A stretch of 64,000 bases of DNA from Microbacterium paraoxydans (GTDB taxonomy: Bacteria; Actinomycetota; Actinomycetes; Actinomycetales; Microbacteriaceae). The stretch lies in contig NZ_CP064873.1 of NCBI RefSeq assembly GCF_019056515.1, positions 2,852,001 to 2,916,000 on the forward strand, in the 5' to 3' direction. The number at the start of each line of letters is the position of its first letter. Positions within the stretch are counted from its first letter, which is position 1. Under the pieces are notes generated by a model. It did not search any database and was not told the DNA's origin. It saw only the letters and a program-made list of their open reading frames with translations. Position numbers and translations under genes: made by a program. This document shows, piece by piece, positions 23,257 to 32,844 of this stretch.

Positions 23257-25737
23257 TCAGGAGGTCAGCCAGGAGGCGAGTCTCTGCCAGAAGCTCTTCT
23301 TAGACGGAGCTGCTGGCTTAGCCGAGGAGTTCGCTCGACTCGGGACCGGGCGCGGTGGGCGCGAAGCAGTCGACCGCGGTGGACATGGCTTCTTTGTCGC
23401 GGCCTGATGGGACTTCGGGATATCGAGCCCCTTGGCTAGGAACCACCGCTCATGATCGAAGGTAATGAAGGGCTGGCGGCACTCAATGCAGAGTCTTGCT
23501 GGATTGAGCTCGGCTGCCTTCTTGACGCATGCCTCGCAGCGCCCGTAGGTCAGTTCGGTCTTCACCGTGGGCGTCTTACAGTCCTTGCACGGAACCGGTT
23601 GACAGTTCGAGCACCGGCCACCGACCAAGTAGGTCTTGGCGACTTCTCTGTTGCAGCTCTCGCACGTCGCGTAGTTGCGTTTCCGGTTGCAGTCCCAGCA
23701 ACGACCGTCCTTCAATGCATCAACAGGTCGCGGCTTGCCGCAGTCGGCGCACCTCGACTTGTTCTGATTGCAGTCGTAGCAAAGGCCGGGCTCGTAGTAA
23801 GTCTGGCTCTCCTCATCCCATCTGCCGACGATAGCGTTCGGCCGCTTGCACTGCGGACAGTCGCGGATAGGCGTATCCGGACGGAAAGCACGGAATCGAA
23901 ATGGGTAGACGTCGTTCGACATTGGGTCGAAGTCGTCGTCACCACCGAAGAAGTCTCGGTACGCACGGAACACCGAGAGCCATTCGTTCGCTGTCGGGCG
24001 CCGATCGTAACGTGAACCACCTTGACGCTGAAACGTATGCCAGAAGAGACGCTTGACCTGAAAAGGGAGGTGGCTCCACATGAACTTCCAGTTGCCCTCG
24101 GGCTGGTCCTGGTCTGACGCTCCCTGGAACTGAAATGCGAACTTTCCTTCCTTGATCAGGGCCGCAAAGTCGCCACCATCTGCACCGGCACGCGCGTAGG
24201 GGAACTGACCAGTGATGAGAATCATGAAGAGCATCGTTGCGATAGCGAAGCGTTCTTCTTCGACAGTGCGCAGCGCATCAGCGTAATCGCCGGTGATCGT
24301 GGACGCGGTGAACATCGCCGTTCCCACAGGGCAGGGGTACCCCTCCACTTGCCACGAGTCAGCGTCGATGATCCAAACGTTCTTATGCTCGTCGACCATG
24401 AGGTTCTTCGGATTGATGTCTCCGAGGAGGATGTTCAGCGAATGAAGGTAGGCGACCTTCTCGAGGAACGAAATACAAACATCGACGAGGTCCGCTTTCG
24501 TCCAGGTCGGATACGTCCGTTTGAAGCGAGCAGGACGCATAATCGTCGCTTGGAGTTCCTTCCCAGTAGCCCGCGGCATGGCGTAGCCGACAAACTCATC
24601 GTCACCATTCGTGATGATGTGTGTGGGAAAGCCGATTCCTTGCGCTTCAAGCTCATGCGACAGAAGGAGTTCGAGCTTTGCCTTGCGATGCTCGGTTCGA
24701 TGGTCCTTATCGAAGATTTTGACAACCTGGCTGGGGACACCCTGCACGGCATAAACCGACCCCTCGCCGCCCTCGCCGACCAAGTCACCCAAGACGATTG
24801 CACGCCGCGAGTGTGATGACGCAGCGATCACGTTGTCACCAGACTTCGGGATGACGGTGGCTGCGAGCAACTGATCTGTTGGCTTGAGCGTCGTCACACG
24901 TTTGAACGCACCGTCCGTCTGTTTCGGAGCAGGCTTCATTGCAGCCCTGGGCTCGCGTCTGCCTCCGGGCCTCGCGTCGACGTCTGCGACGTCGAACGAG
25001 CGCTTGAAGTCGTCCAGCAGAGGGACCAGCATCTCCACCTCTGCGTGGTCTTTGGCCTTGGCAAGCCCATCTTCGACATGCCTCATGATCCGCGCGAGCT
25101 TTCTCGCGCCGCGTTCGAACAATTCCTGATCGCTGTCGACCGCAATCCGGCCATCCGCCTGTACTGTGCCTGCCACTAGTCGATGCTTCACCTCGACCGA
25201 GAGCAGTCTGATTCGTAGCCGCAACGTAATGTCGTTGGTCAAGAGGCACATGTCGTACTGGTCGCCGAAGTGCGTGAAGAGATCGACGAACAGGTCGTCC
25301 GCATAGGGGTTTGACCCGTCACCGAGGTCCTTGCGGACGAGTCCGTGAGCTGCCGCAGAGCCCAACACCGTCAGCCACTGGCCAGCACGTCGGACAGCGG
25401 CCGCCCGCTCCTCAGTGAACAGTGAGACATCCAGGCTGCTTTGCTTGGCGAGTTCATCGATGACCTTTGACGGGACGACGATGCCGTTGCCGTTTCGGAT
25501 AGCGAGATCCTTGCAGCGCTCGAACAGCATCTTCAGACCGGCTGAGCGAAGGGTGTCGGTATCCATAAAGACGTTGGTATCGAGGAAGAGTCGACGACCA
25601 GTCTTGACGAAGTCCTCAGGCGAAATGACGGCTGCGGCACGGGTCTCTGCAGTATGTCCAGCCGAACCTTCATCGATCGGGGGTCGCGATGTTGGCATTG
25701 GACCTGTCTGCGGCGCCGGTGGCCGTGGAATCGCCAT
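23257..25737 (-). CDS. PIN domain-protein kinase-multi-zinc-ribbon fusion protein
   Basis: An 826-residue three-part protein. PIN nuclease at about 48-190: FLDTNVFMD (D53), IDEL (E95), DD (147/148) and TNDI (D169), so all acidic residues are kept. YegI-like kinase at about 310-595: GEGGEGSVY (321-329), Lys340, LGDINPKN (D440, N445) replacing HRD, and IDADSWQ (D458) replacing DFG. A C-terminal region with nine CxxC pairs between 627 and 753, probably zinc ribbons, then a basic tail. I chose ATG 25737 because GGGGAGGAG lies five bases upstream; an ATG 13 codons earlier is inside the upstream gene. The PIN fusion to this kinase is unusual and ties it to the antitoxin-like gene just upstream. Confidence 0.85.
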   Translation of the reverse strand: MAIPRPPAPQTGPMPTSRPPIDEGSAGHTAETRAAAVISPEDFVKTGRRLFLDTNVFMDTDTLRSAGLKMLFERCKDLAIRNGNGIVVPSKVIDELAKQSSLDVSLFTEERAAAVRRAGQWLTVLGSAAAHGLVRKDLGDGSNPYADDLFVDLFTHFGDQYDMCLLTNDITLRLRIRLLSVEVKHRLVAGTVQADGRIAVDSDQELFERGARKLARIMRHVEDGLAKAKDHAEVEMLVPLLDDFKRSFDVADVDARPGGRREPRAAMKPAPKQTDGAFKRVTTLKPTDQLLAATVIPKSGDNVIAASSHSRRAIVLGDLVGEGGEGSVYAVQGVPSQVVKIFDKDHRTEHRKAKLELLLSHELEAQGIGFPTHIITNGDDEFVGYAMPRATGKELQATIMRPARFKRTYPTWTKADLVDVCISFLEKVAYLHSLNILLGDINPKNLMVDEHKNVWIIDADSWQVEGYPCPVGTAMFTASTITGDYADALRTVEEERFAIATMLFMILITGQFPYARAGADGGDFAALIKEGKFAFQFQGASDQDQPEGNWKFMWSHLPFQVKRLFWHTFQRQGGSRYDRRPTANEWLSVFRAYRDFFGGDDDFDPMSNDVYPFRFRAFRPDTPIRDCPQCKRPNAIVGRWDEESQTYYEPGLCYDCNQNKSRCADCGKPRPVDALKDGRCWDCNRKRNYATCESCNREVAKTYLVGGRCSNCQPVPCKDCKTPTVKTELTYGRCEACVKKAAELNPARLCIECRQPFITFDHERWFLAKGLDIPKSHQAATKKPCPPRSTASRPPRPVPSRANSSAKPAAPSKKSFWQRLASWLTS

Positions 25738-25738
25738 C

Positions 25739-26167
25739 TCACTCCTCCCCTTCAGCGCTTGCACGGAATGTGACATTGCTTTGGAAACGTGCGGCCGAAC
25801 GGGACGAGAATTCGGTGAGCAGTTCTGCCGCCCTTTCCTGGCTTACCTGGCGCGCACGCTGAAACGCCACTAGTTCGTCGGCAGGGATGCGATGATGCGT
25901 CCCAACTTTGACGGCCTCGATACTGCCCGAATCGATGAGCTTCATTAGCGTTGGACGCGAGACGCCAAGCAAGGACGAAGCCTCTGTGGTCGTGTACAAC
26001 TCCTTAACAGGGACGACCACGGCCCCCGTTCCGTTTTCTGATTCAAGAAGCCGCAGCACGTTCTCTGCGGTCGCGCGCGACAACGTGAGCGTTACCTGCA
26101 ACGAGTCGCTGGCACCTTGGAGTGCTCGGCGTAGCGCGTTGATCGAGTCTTCGTCTTGCTCGGCCAC
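25739..26167 (-). CDS. Antitoxin-like excisionase-type HTH protein
   Basis: A 142-residue protein with a helical N-terminal part and a MerR/excisionase-type HTH at about residues 57-107 (LYTTTEASSLLGVSRPTLMK, then GTHHRIPADELVAFQRAR). This is the domain of the widespread actinobacterial antitoxins encoded directly before PIN toxins. Here the next gene, two bases away, is a PIN-kinase fusion. GTG start with GGAGGTAAGT. It is the first gene of the leftward operon and probably both neutralises the PIN domain and represses the promoter; this is inference from family and position. Confidence 0.8.
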   Translation of the reverse strand: MAEQDEDSINALRRALQGASDSLQVTLTLSRATAENVLRLLESENGTGAVVVPVKELYTTTEASSLLGVSRPTLMKLIDSGSIEAVKVGTHHRIPADELVAFQRARQVSQERAAELLTEFSSRSAARFQSNVTFRASAEGEE

Positions 26168-26231
26168 ACTTACCTCCAGTGCTCAACTGTCGCGATCTGT
26201 CTCTAACTGCCGCAACTGTAACACAAATGTA

Positions 26232-26245
26232 CTATCTGTAGATAG
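26232..26245. promoter_or_regulatory. Palindrome upstream of the PIN-kinase operon
   Basis: CTATCT and AGATAG form an inverted repeat around GT, about 65 bases upstream of the first gene of the leftward operon, in a short A/T-richer stretch. It is a candidate operator for the HTH protein, or a promoter element for the divergent gene pair. Confidence 0.4.
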
Positions 26246-26287
26246 AGAAAAGTGCGAACGCTGCGAAGCACCGCGCACCTTTCCGGC

Positions 26288-26821
26288 ATGAGCAACCGCA
26301 GCAGCAGAGACACCCACTCCGAACAGCCGGTCAATCTTCCGATCGCCAGAGTCCACGTCGATGAACGCGGCGCGATGCAGGTCACACTAGATAGCCAAGA
26401 ATTCCCACCTCCTGGCTTGGCGTCGAAATGGAATAGGAGTCGGTTCGGCGAACTGCTCGATGCACTCTCCGAGCACCGCACCCGTACTGTGCGTGTCGAG
26501 GTGCACGAGCACGACGGCGCGGTGTTCACCGACATTGTTCACGCCACTCGTAGCGAACACGTTGCAAATGGGGCGCCCCCGCCCAGTTCCTCGCGGCGAG
26601 CGCGCCTCCGAACAGCGCCTCAACTGATCGAGTTGCGTGGCTCCGGGTTCATCCCTGGCGAGGATGTGGCAGCTGCTCTCACGTTGTCGAACGCGGAAGG
26701 TTCTGCCGACGGCACAGCTCGTGCGGTTATCGATCTCAGTCAGATCTCGGACCAGAACGCAGAGATTCTTCTCATCGGCCGCGTCTCGGGAGTCATTGTC
26801 GTCGAGCAGTTGCCGTCATGA
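26288..26821 (+). CDS. Conserved hypothetical ICE protein
   Basis: A 177-residue protein without membrane segments. The first 90 residues contain PIARVHVDERGAMQVTLDSQ and VRVEVHEHDGAVFTDIVHAT, suggesting a beta-rich small domain, followed by a Pro/Ser/Arg linker and a second short domain with IELRGSGFIPGEDVAAALTL. Its stop overlaps the coupling-protein ATG (ATGA), so it belongs to the transfer operon and may be a partner of the coupling protein. ATG 26288 was preferred because the sequence before it belongs to the intergenic region. Confidence 0.6.
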   Translation: MSNRSSRDTHSEQPVNLPIARVHVDERGAMQVTLDSQEFPPPGLASKWNRSRFGELLDALSEHRTRTVRVEVHEHDGAVFTDIVHATRSEHVANGAPPPSSSRRARLRTAPQLIELRGSGFIPGEDVAAALTLSNAEGSADGTARAVIDLSQISDQNAEILLIGRVSGVIVVEQLPS

Positions 26822-28596
26822 CCAGCCCCCAAGCTCACAGCCGAGGTCTTGGGGATGAGCTGACCAACGTGCTCATGATCGGCCTCTTCGCTTTGTTCGG
26901 TATCGCAGCCGTGCTTCGCGGTGCCGGATCAATCGCGGCGTTTCTGACCGGTGTGGAGCAACCAACGGTCGGCTTCGCAGGTGGTGTCAGCGTACTCTTT
27001 GACCCTGTTCATCCTGCAGCGGCCCTTGGGGTGCCACGCCTCCACACAGTGCTCTACTGGGTCGTCGCGGCGTTCCTGCTCGGCTTGCTCGCCACCGTGG
27101 TTGTTGGGATCTGGATCTGGCTTCGGCGCCACTCGCGCGCAGTCTCTGCCGACCCCCGCAAGCTCGAAGGGACCGCGAGCGGGCACGATGTCGCATCCCG
27201 CGCTTCTTCGAAGGCACTCCTTCGTCGTGCAGCCACACTCCGGCCATCGCTTGCGCGTCCACAGGCTGCCGACGTGGGCTACTTGCTTGGACGCTCGCAC
27301 GGCAAACAAGTCTGGGCCAGTGTCGAAGACTCGATTCTGCTGATCGGTCCGCCGCGCTCAGGCAAGGGTCTGCATGTCGTGATTCCGGCCATCCTCGATG
27401 CGCCAGGGGCAGTCGTCACGACCTCGACGAGGCCCGACAATCTCACTGTCACGCTGAAGGCGCGAGAGCGCCTCGGCCCGGTCGCTGTCTTTGACCCACA
27501 GCACCTGGCCGAAGGGATTCCTGCCGGGCTGCGTTGGTCACCCATCAGAGGCTGCGAAGATCCGCTTACCGCCATGATCCGTGCGACCGGCCTCGCAGCA
27601 GCCACCGAGCTTTCCTCTGGCGGTGTCGAAGGTGGTGGCTTCTGGGAAGGCAAGACTCGGGTTGCGTTACAGGCACTCCTCCATGCTGCAGCCCTGGATC
27701 ACAGGACCCCTGCGCAACTCTTCCGGTGGACACTGGACCCTGCAGCCGCGGCCGAGGCCGTCGCGATCCTGACCGGCTCACCTCTCGCGGCAACAGGGTG
27801 GGCGGAATCCTTGGAAGCGATGCTCGACTCCGACCCGCGCACTCGCGACAGCATCTGGCAAGGAGTCTCGCTCGCTCTGGCAGCACTCGCCGACCCGCGA
27901 GTATTGGATTCCGTGAGCCCGTCGGAGGGCGAGCACTTCGATCCGGAGCAGTTCATCCGCGACCGCGGCACACTGTACCTACTCGCGACGGGGGCCGGTG
28001 CCGGTAACAGCGCGGCGTTGGTCGCTGCCTTCGTCGAAGACCTCGTTGAGACTGCGCGCCGCATGGCCGCACGCTCCCCCGGCGCACGACTTGATCCGCC
28101 GTTGCTGCTCGCACTCGATGAGATCGGAAACCTCGCGCCACTCCCGTCGCTTCCCACGCTCATGGCCGAAGGCGGCGGCACCGGCATCACGACGATGCCC
28201 GTGCTGCAGTCCCTCGCGCAAGCGCGAGACAAGTGGTCAGAGAACCAGGCAGCAGCGATCTGGGATGCGAGCATCGCAAAGATCGTTCTCGGTGGGGCAT
28301 CCAACTCCCGTGACCTTCAAGATCTTTCGACACTCATAGGAGAACGTGATGAGTTCACGAACTCGGTCACGCTCGGCGACTATGGCTCGCGTTCCAATCA
28401 ACGCTCCATCCGGAGAGTGCCGATTCTGCCTCCCGATCGAATTCGGACACTCCCGTTCGGAACTGGCGTGATCCTCTTGCGCTCCGCACCACCCATCATC
28501 ACGGATCTGCATCCTTGGCCCCGCCGATCGGACGGGGCCGCGCTCCACCGTAATCGCACTGTCGTCGAGGCACTCCTACGGAGACCTTCACAGTAA
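26818..28596 (+). CDS. VirD4/TraG-like type IV coupling protein
   Basis: A 592-residue membrane ATPase with two N-terminal membrane segments (around 17-45 and 78-102). Walker A is GPPRSGKG (177-184) and Walker B LLLALDEIGN, followed by GGTGITTMPVLQSLAQARDK and ASNSRDLQDLS, the TraG/VirD4 pattern. It should deliver the relaxase-DNA complex to the secretion channel. It overlaps the preceding gene by four bases and precedes ssb. Confidence 0.9.
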   Translation: MTSPQAHSRGLGDELTNVLMIGLFALFGIAAVLRGAGSIAAFLTGVEQPTVGFAGGVSVLFDPVHPAAALGVPRLHTVLYWVVAAFLLGLLATVVVGIWIWLRRHSRAVSADPRKLEGTASGHDVASRASSKALLRRAATLRPSLARPQAADVGYLLGRSHGKQVWASVEDSILLIGPPRSGKGLHVVIPAILDAPGAVVTTSTRPDNLTVTLKARERLGPVAVFDPQHLAEGIPAGLRWSPIRGCEDPLTAMIRATGLAAATELSSGGVEGGGFWEGKTRVALQALLHAAALDHRTPAQLFRWTLDPAAAAEAVAILTGSPLAATGWAESLEAMLDSDPRTRDSIWQGVSLALAALADPRVLDSVSPSEGEHFDPEQFIRDRGTLYLLATGAGAGNSAALVAAFVEDLVETARRMAARSPGARLDPPLLLALDEIGNLAPLPSLPTLMAEGGGTGITTMPVLQSLAQARDKWSENQAAAIWDASIAKIVLGGASNSRDLQDLSTLIGERDEFTNSVTLGDYGSRSNQRSIRRVPILPPDRIRTLPFGTGVILLRSAPPIITDLHPWPRRSDGAALHRNRTVVEALLRRPSQ

Positions 28597-28675
28597 CGAT
28601 TCTGGGGACACAAGTGCACCTGCCTACCACAGCGACCGAACGAGGTTGTTCGTCCCATCAATCAGGAAGAACATC

Positions 28676-29134
28676 ATGTCAATCCACACACAAGAATCCG
28701 TTTCAGGTTTCATCACGTCAGATCCGCAACTGACAGTCGCAGCCAATGGGAATCCGCGGCTCTACCTCCGCTTTGGGCAAGAGCACTTCCGCCGCGAGGA
28801 AGACGGCACCTTCACCCAGCTGGAGTCGAGCTATCACCATCTGGTGATGTTCGGGCGCTCGGCTGAACGCGCTGCAGAGCGCTTCTCGAAAGGCGACAAC
28901 TTCATCGCTGAGGGCTACCAGCGCCCGGTGAGTTACGAACGCGACGGTCAAAACGTGGAAAGCGAAGAGTTCGTAGCAAAGCGCATCGGCCACGACGCGG
29001 CCCGCACAAGGTACGAAGTCGACCGTTCACCTCGACAACCAGCCCGTCGCATGAGCGTGAACCCGGAGCGGGGTCAGGCATTCGCTCCCCAAAGGACAAG
29101 TGCCGCGGCCGATGCGCCCACGCTCGGCCGCTGA
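28676..29134 (+). CDS. ssb: Single-stranded DNA-binding protein (element-encoded)
   Basis: A 152-residue OB-fold protein: VSGFITSDPQLTVAANGNPR, LYLRFGQEHF and YHHLVMFGRSAERAAERFSK followed by GDNFIAEGYQRPVSYERDGQ. The C terminus lacks the acidic DDDxPF tail of housekeeping SSB, so it may not recruit the host replisome. It probably coats the transferred strand. ATG 28676 gives the usual N terminus. Confidence 0.8.
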   Translation: MSIHTQESVSGFITSDPQLTVAANGNPRLYLRFGQEHFRREEDGTFTQLESSYHHLVMFGRSAERAAERFSKGDNFIAEGYQRPVSYERDGQNVESEEFVAKRIGHDAARTRYEVDRSPRQPARRMSVNPERGQAFAPQRTSAAADAPTLGR

Positions 29135-29139
29135 ACCGG

Positions 29140-29718
29140 ATGAGTGAGCTTATGAACGAGTACGATCCCACCGCCGGCACTCCTCGGAACGGAGAGGCTG
29201 GTCAGTTCGAACCTGACCTCATCGCAGAGCCACCGCACCCGATCAATTGGAACCTCCTCACTTCCCATGACCTGGAGCAGGAACTTCTCGAACTCAACCT
29301 TTGGGTCAATTGGCTTCGCACCGAGTACGGTCTGCCTGCGTCGGTCGTCCCTCCGCTTTGGCATCGCCACCCTGAACTGCTCTGGGAACTCTCTGCACTG
29401 CACCTGCACTGGCTCTGCGCATACGACTCAAACCAGGACGGATCGGCCCCCTTGGGTTGGCACCGAGATTTTCAGGATGCGCGCCAACGTCTCCGTGACT
29501 GGGTCGCAACAAGCGGAACGCGCCTCGACCGAGATCGCCCGACTCGACATACCGTTTGGCCCGGAGAGGAACCCGCTGCCGACAGCGTGGAACAATCGAT
29601 CACAGATCGAGACGCCGACTTCGTGCAGTTCGTGCTCGAGCAGGTCGAAGCACGTCGAGCGGCCGAGGATGCGTTCTACGCGAGTCTCGACGAGCACACG
29701 GGTGAGATACCAACCTGA
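29140..29718 (+). CDS. DUF4913-like hypothetical protein
   Basis: A 192-residue acidic protein. The core PINWNLLTSHDLEQELLELN followed by LWVNWLRTEYGL, PPLWHRHPELLWELSALHLH and PLGWHRDFQDARQRLRDW matches the DUF4913 pattern common on actinobacterial plasmids and ICEs, with unknown function. It starts six bases after ssb and ends the rightward operon; the leftward resistance genes meet it tail to tail. Confidence 0.7.
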   Translation: MSELMNEYDPTAGTPRNGEAGQFEPDLIAEPPHPINWNLLTSHDLEQELLELNLWVNWLRTEYGLPASVVPPLWHRHPELLWELSALHLHWLCAYDSNQDGSAPLGWHRDFQDARQRLRDWVATSGTRLDRDRPTRHTVWPGEEPAADSVEQSITDRDADFVQFVLEQVEARRAAEDAFYASLDEHTGEIPT

Positions 29719-29754
29719 CCAAGGTCAACGCCAGGTACAGTTTGCCCGGTTGAG

Positions 29755-31023
29755 TCACTCGTCGGCCACGTCTAATGGATGCTTCTCCTCCATGTAACGC
29801 ATGCGCCCTACCAGCAATGCGATCAACGCGAGAGCTAGCGGGATGACTCCCGCAATCACAAAGATGACAGGGATGGGAATCAGCAGCGAAAGCGGACCTG
29901 CGATGGCGATCGAGACTGGCATGAACGCGATCGAAACGAAGAAGTCGAGACTGGCGACTCGGCCGATCATGTCGAGCGGCACCAACCGCTGCAACAATGT
30001 GCCCCACACGACAACGCCCGCCCCGGTTAGTGCGCCGACGGCAAAAAGCGCGGAGAGCATGAGGATCAAATTGTCGGCAACGCCAATGACCACAAGCGGA
30101 AGAGTTCCTCCGCCCCAGCACAGGATCATAAACGTCAAGTATCGACGCGGAAGCTTCAACGACGACACGATCAGCGAACCGACAGCCCCTCCTATCCCAT
30201 ACGCGGCAAGTAGGAACCCGAACGCAGCTTCGGCATCCTCGAATCGGTCGCGTGTGAGGAACGGGAGGAGAACTTCGATCGGCCCCTGAACAATGAGCGC
30301 AAGCGACGACCCGAAGATCAGCGTCCAAAGCAACCAGCGTGTGCGAGCCACGTAGGCCACGCCCGCACGTAGGTCACTCCAGACGCTCGTGCGTTCTTCG
30401 GCAGGAGTGGGCTCAGCGTTCTCGTCACGACGGCTGAGGAACAAGGTGATGACAAAAGCAATTGCGTACGAGGCCGCGACGATAACCGCTCCGATTGCGG
30501 GGAAGAACATACCGACGATGACTCCACCGAGGGCTGGGCCGAGCCCTTGCCCCATCGATGGACGGAGCGCCCCTTCGAGCCCATTCGCGGCCAGGAGCTG
30601 TTCGGCAGGAAGGACCACGGGCAGGTAGGCGCTGTATGCCGGGTAGAAGAACGCGCTCCCGGCTCCCATCGCGAACGAGGCTGCTGCGACGTGCCATAGT
30701 TCGATGTTCTCGGTGAGCGACAGGACCGCCACGGCGGTCATGATCGCGGCCGTTGAGCCCTGCACGGTGATCAGGATCCGGCGTTTGGAGAACCGGTCTG
30801 CGACGACCCCGCCGAGAACGGAGAAGGCGAACAGGCCAAGACTCATTCCGGTTGCGACCGCGGAGAGCGCAAGTGGACTGTCGTCGAGTGCGAGCACTTG
30901 GAAGACCATGACGATCGTCCACATACCGGTCCCGAATACCTCGATGCCGACGGCGGCAAACAGGAGACGGTAATCACGTGATGCCAATGGGCGGAGTGCG
31001 CGCAGCTTGATGGTGTTGCTCAT
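29755..31023 (-). CDS. MFS drug exporter (MefA/EntS-like)
   Basis: A 422-residue transporter with about twelve membrane segments. [20 protein letters not shown] and [14 protein letters not shown] (motif A) mark the MFS group that includes macrolide exporters such as Mef. Start overlaps the ABC-F stop by four bases, so the pair is co-translated. An MFS exporter beside an ABC-F protein recalls the mef(A)-msr(D) macrolide-resistance pair, but gene order is reversed here. The substrate cannot be read from sequence. Confidence 0.82.
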   Translation of the reverse strand: MSNTIKLRALRPLASRDYRLLFAAVGIEVFGTGMWTIVMVFQVLALDDSPLALSAVATGMSLGLFAFSVLGGVVADRFSKRRILITVQGSTAAIMTAVAVLSLTENIELWHVAAASFAMGAGSAFFYPAYSAYLPVVLPAEQLLAANGLEGALRPSMGQGLGPALGGVIVGMFFPAIGAVIVAASYAIAFVITLFLSRRDENAEPTPAEERTSVWSDLRAGVAYVARTRWLLWTLIFGSSLALIVQGPIEVLLPFLTRDRFEDAEAAFGFLLAAYGIGGAVGSLIVSSLKLPRRYLTFMILCWGGGTLPLVVIGVADNLILMLSALFAVGALTGAGVVVWGTLLQRLVPLDMIGRVASLDFFVSIAFMPVSIAIAGPLSLLIPIPVIFVIAGVIPLALALIALLVGRMRYMEEKHPLDVADE

Positions 31024-32675
31024 ACCAGTGCCTCGCCTTCAGCCATCGCCATCAGATGAATATGAGGCCATTGGGCGACATCCCGCAGAAGTTGCCGGTC
31101 GTGGGTCGACAGTACGACGGCCGCTTGGGTAGCCCCGAGTGCCTCGGTGAGTTCGTCAACGAGCGCGATGGAGAGGTGGTTCGTAGGTTCGTCTAGCAGT
31201 AGCACGTGCGGGCGTGCCGCGAGGACGAGCGCCAGGTCGAGGCGTCGTTGTTGACCCATCGACAGTTCACCCACTCGTTTGCCTGCCTCGCGCGATCGCA
31301 GCAGTCCAAGTTGACCGAGGCCGACCGCCTCAGATGATTGCAGCGTTCCTTGACCGACGAGTTCGTCGAGGCGCCGGGCGTATACCTCGTTCGCCCGGCG
31401 ATCAGGCGGCAGCATCGTCTCCTGACGAAGAAAACCCAAACGCGTGCCACGGGATGTCCGCACTGTTCCGGTGTCTGGCAGTAGTTCGCCCGCCGCGATA
31501 CTCAGGAGCGTCGACTTTCCGGCCCCGTTCGAGCCGGTGACCACGAGCCTGCCGCGGTGCGAGAGTTCGAACGACACCTGCTGCACCAACCGCCCGGCAA
31601 GGCCCACGTTGTCGACGTTCAGCAGCACCGCCCCTTTTCGTGTGGGCAGGTCAGGGAACTGGAACAGCTGCGGTGGTTCTGGCACCGTCACCGCGTGTGC
31701 TTCGAGCGCTTCCTGGCGTCGGTGCACGCTCTGCACAAGCCCGCCCGCGCGCGTCGCGCGGCCGTGCTTCGGTGACCCCTTCTCCGGTCGCCACCCCGAC
31801 ACCAGTCGATTCTGCGCAGCGCTGAGACTGTCCTGCAGCCGCGCTTGCTCCTGCTGCTGGCGCTCGTACTCCTGCTCCCAGCGTCCCCGCTCGGCCAGGC
31901 GCCCTTCTCGGTATCCCTCATACCCGTTGCCGTAGATGCGGGGGCGATCATCAGGTGTCGGATCGAGGTCAACAACCGTCTCCGCAATGTCAGAGAGCAG
32001 CGCGCGATCGTGGCTAACGATGACGACACCACCCTTGCGCGCGCGGAGTTGCGCGGTCAAGAAATCAAGCCCGCTGCGGTCGAGGTGATTGGTGGGCTCG
32101 TCCAGCAATAGGAAATCATCCTCTGCCCCCAGCAGGCAGGCCAAGCGCACTCGATACCGTTGCCCCACAGACAGATCAGCGAGCAATCGTGTCATGTCGG
32201 TTTCTGCGTCGAGTGCTTCGAGCGCGACATGTACGCGGCGCTCGGCATCCCACGCGTCGAGCGCTTCAGCACCTTCCAATGCCGCGGCATACTGCTCTGC
32301 GGCCTCGCTGCTCCCATCCGCGAGAGCGGCAGCAGCGGCGTCGAGCGTGGCCAGCGCTGCGAGCGGTTCAGCGATTGCCTCCGCGACGGCCTGCCCAACG
32401 GTGCGGTTGTCGGTGGAGTTCATCTCTTGTTCAGCGAGCCCGAGCGTGCCGATGCGCTGGATCATTCCACTATCAGGAACCAGCGTGCCCGCGAGCGCGT
32501 GCAGAAGTGTGGTCTTTCCGCGACCGTTCTCTCCGACAATCGCCACACGAGACGCGGGAGTGACGACGAGATCGACATGGTTGAGCACCGGGGTTACGCC
32601 TCGCATTACGGAGACGTCGGAAGCGGTGAGTTGCGCGCGATGGCGCGCCGGATGACGGTGAGTAGGGGTAAGCAT
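31020..32675 (-). CDS. ABC-F ATPase, probable ribosome-protection antibiotic resistance protein
   Basis: A 551-residue protein with two ATPase domains and no membrane segments. Domain 1: [32 protein letters not shown]. Domain 2: [32 protein letters not shown]. An Arg/Gln-rich coiled linker ([20 protein letters not shown]) joins them. ABC-F proteins of this class displace macrolides, lincosamides or streptogramins from the ribosome. AAGGA lies upstream of the ATG. It sits behind a leader of about 160 bases and is translated together with the MFS exporter. Confidence 0.85.
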   Translation of the reverse strand: MLTPTHRHPARHRAQLTASDVSVMRGVTPVLNHVDLVVTPASRVAIVGENGRGKTTLLHALAGTLVPDSGMIQRIGTLGLAEQEMNSTDNRTVGQAVAEAIAEPLAALATLDAAAAALADGSSEAAEQYAAALEGAEALDAWDAERRVHVALEALDAETDMTRLLADLSVGQRYRVRLACLLGAEDDFLLLDEPTNHLDRSGLDFLTAQLRARKGGVVIVSHDRALLSDIAETVVDLDPTPDDRPRIYGNGYEGYREGRLAERGRWEQEYERQQQEQARLQDSLSAAQNRLVSGWRPEKGSPKHGRATRAGGLVQSVHRRQEALEAHAVTVPEPPQLFQFPDLPTRKGAVLLNVDNVGLAGRLVQQVSFELSHRGRLVVTGSNGAGKSTLLSIAAGELLPDTGTVRTSRGTRLGFLRQETMLPPDRRANEVYARRLDELVGQGTLQSSEAVGLGQLGLLRSREAGKRVGELSMGQQRRLDLALVLAARPHVLLLDEPTNHLSIALVDELTEALGATQAAVVLSTHDRQLLRDVAQWPHIHLMAMAEGEALV

Positions 32676-32749
32676 TCAAATCCTTCAGCAAGGCGCACCA
32701 CGACAAGCCGAACAGCAAGCGGGTACGCGAATGACGGCAGACCCTCCAT
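32606..32749 (-). other. Possible leader peptide for the ABC-F operon
   Basis: A 47-codon frame starts at ATG 32749 and overlaps the first 70 bases of the ABC-F gene in another frame. It begins MEGLPSFAYPLAVRLVVVRL; the paired Arg-Leu-Val segments recall macrolide-stalling leader peptides with Arg-Leu-Arg motifs. Its reading covers the ABC-F Shine-Dalgarno site. No strong ribosome site precedes it. Confidence 0.4.
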
Positions 32750-32844
32750 GGGGCCAGAACAAGCGGCCGCCGCAAGCTCGGAGTTACTCAACGAGCACGG
32801 TAGGCCTACTCAACCATCACAGGAAATACAAATGCATACCGTCA

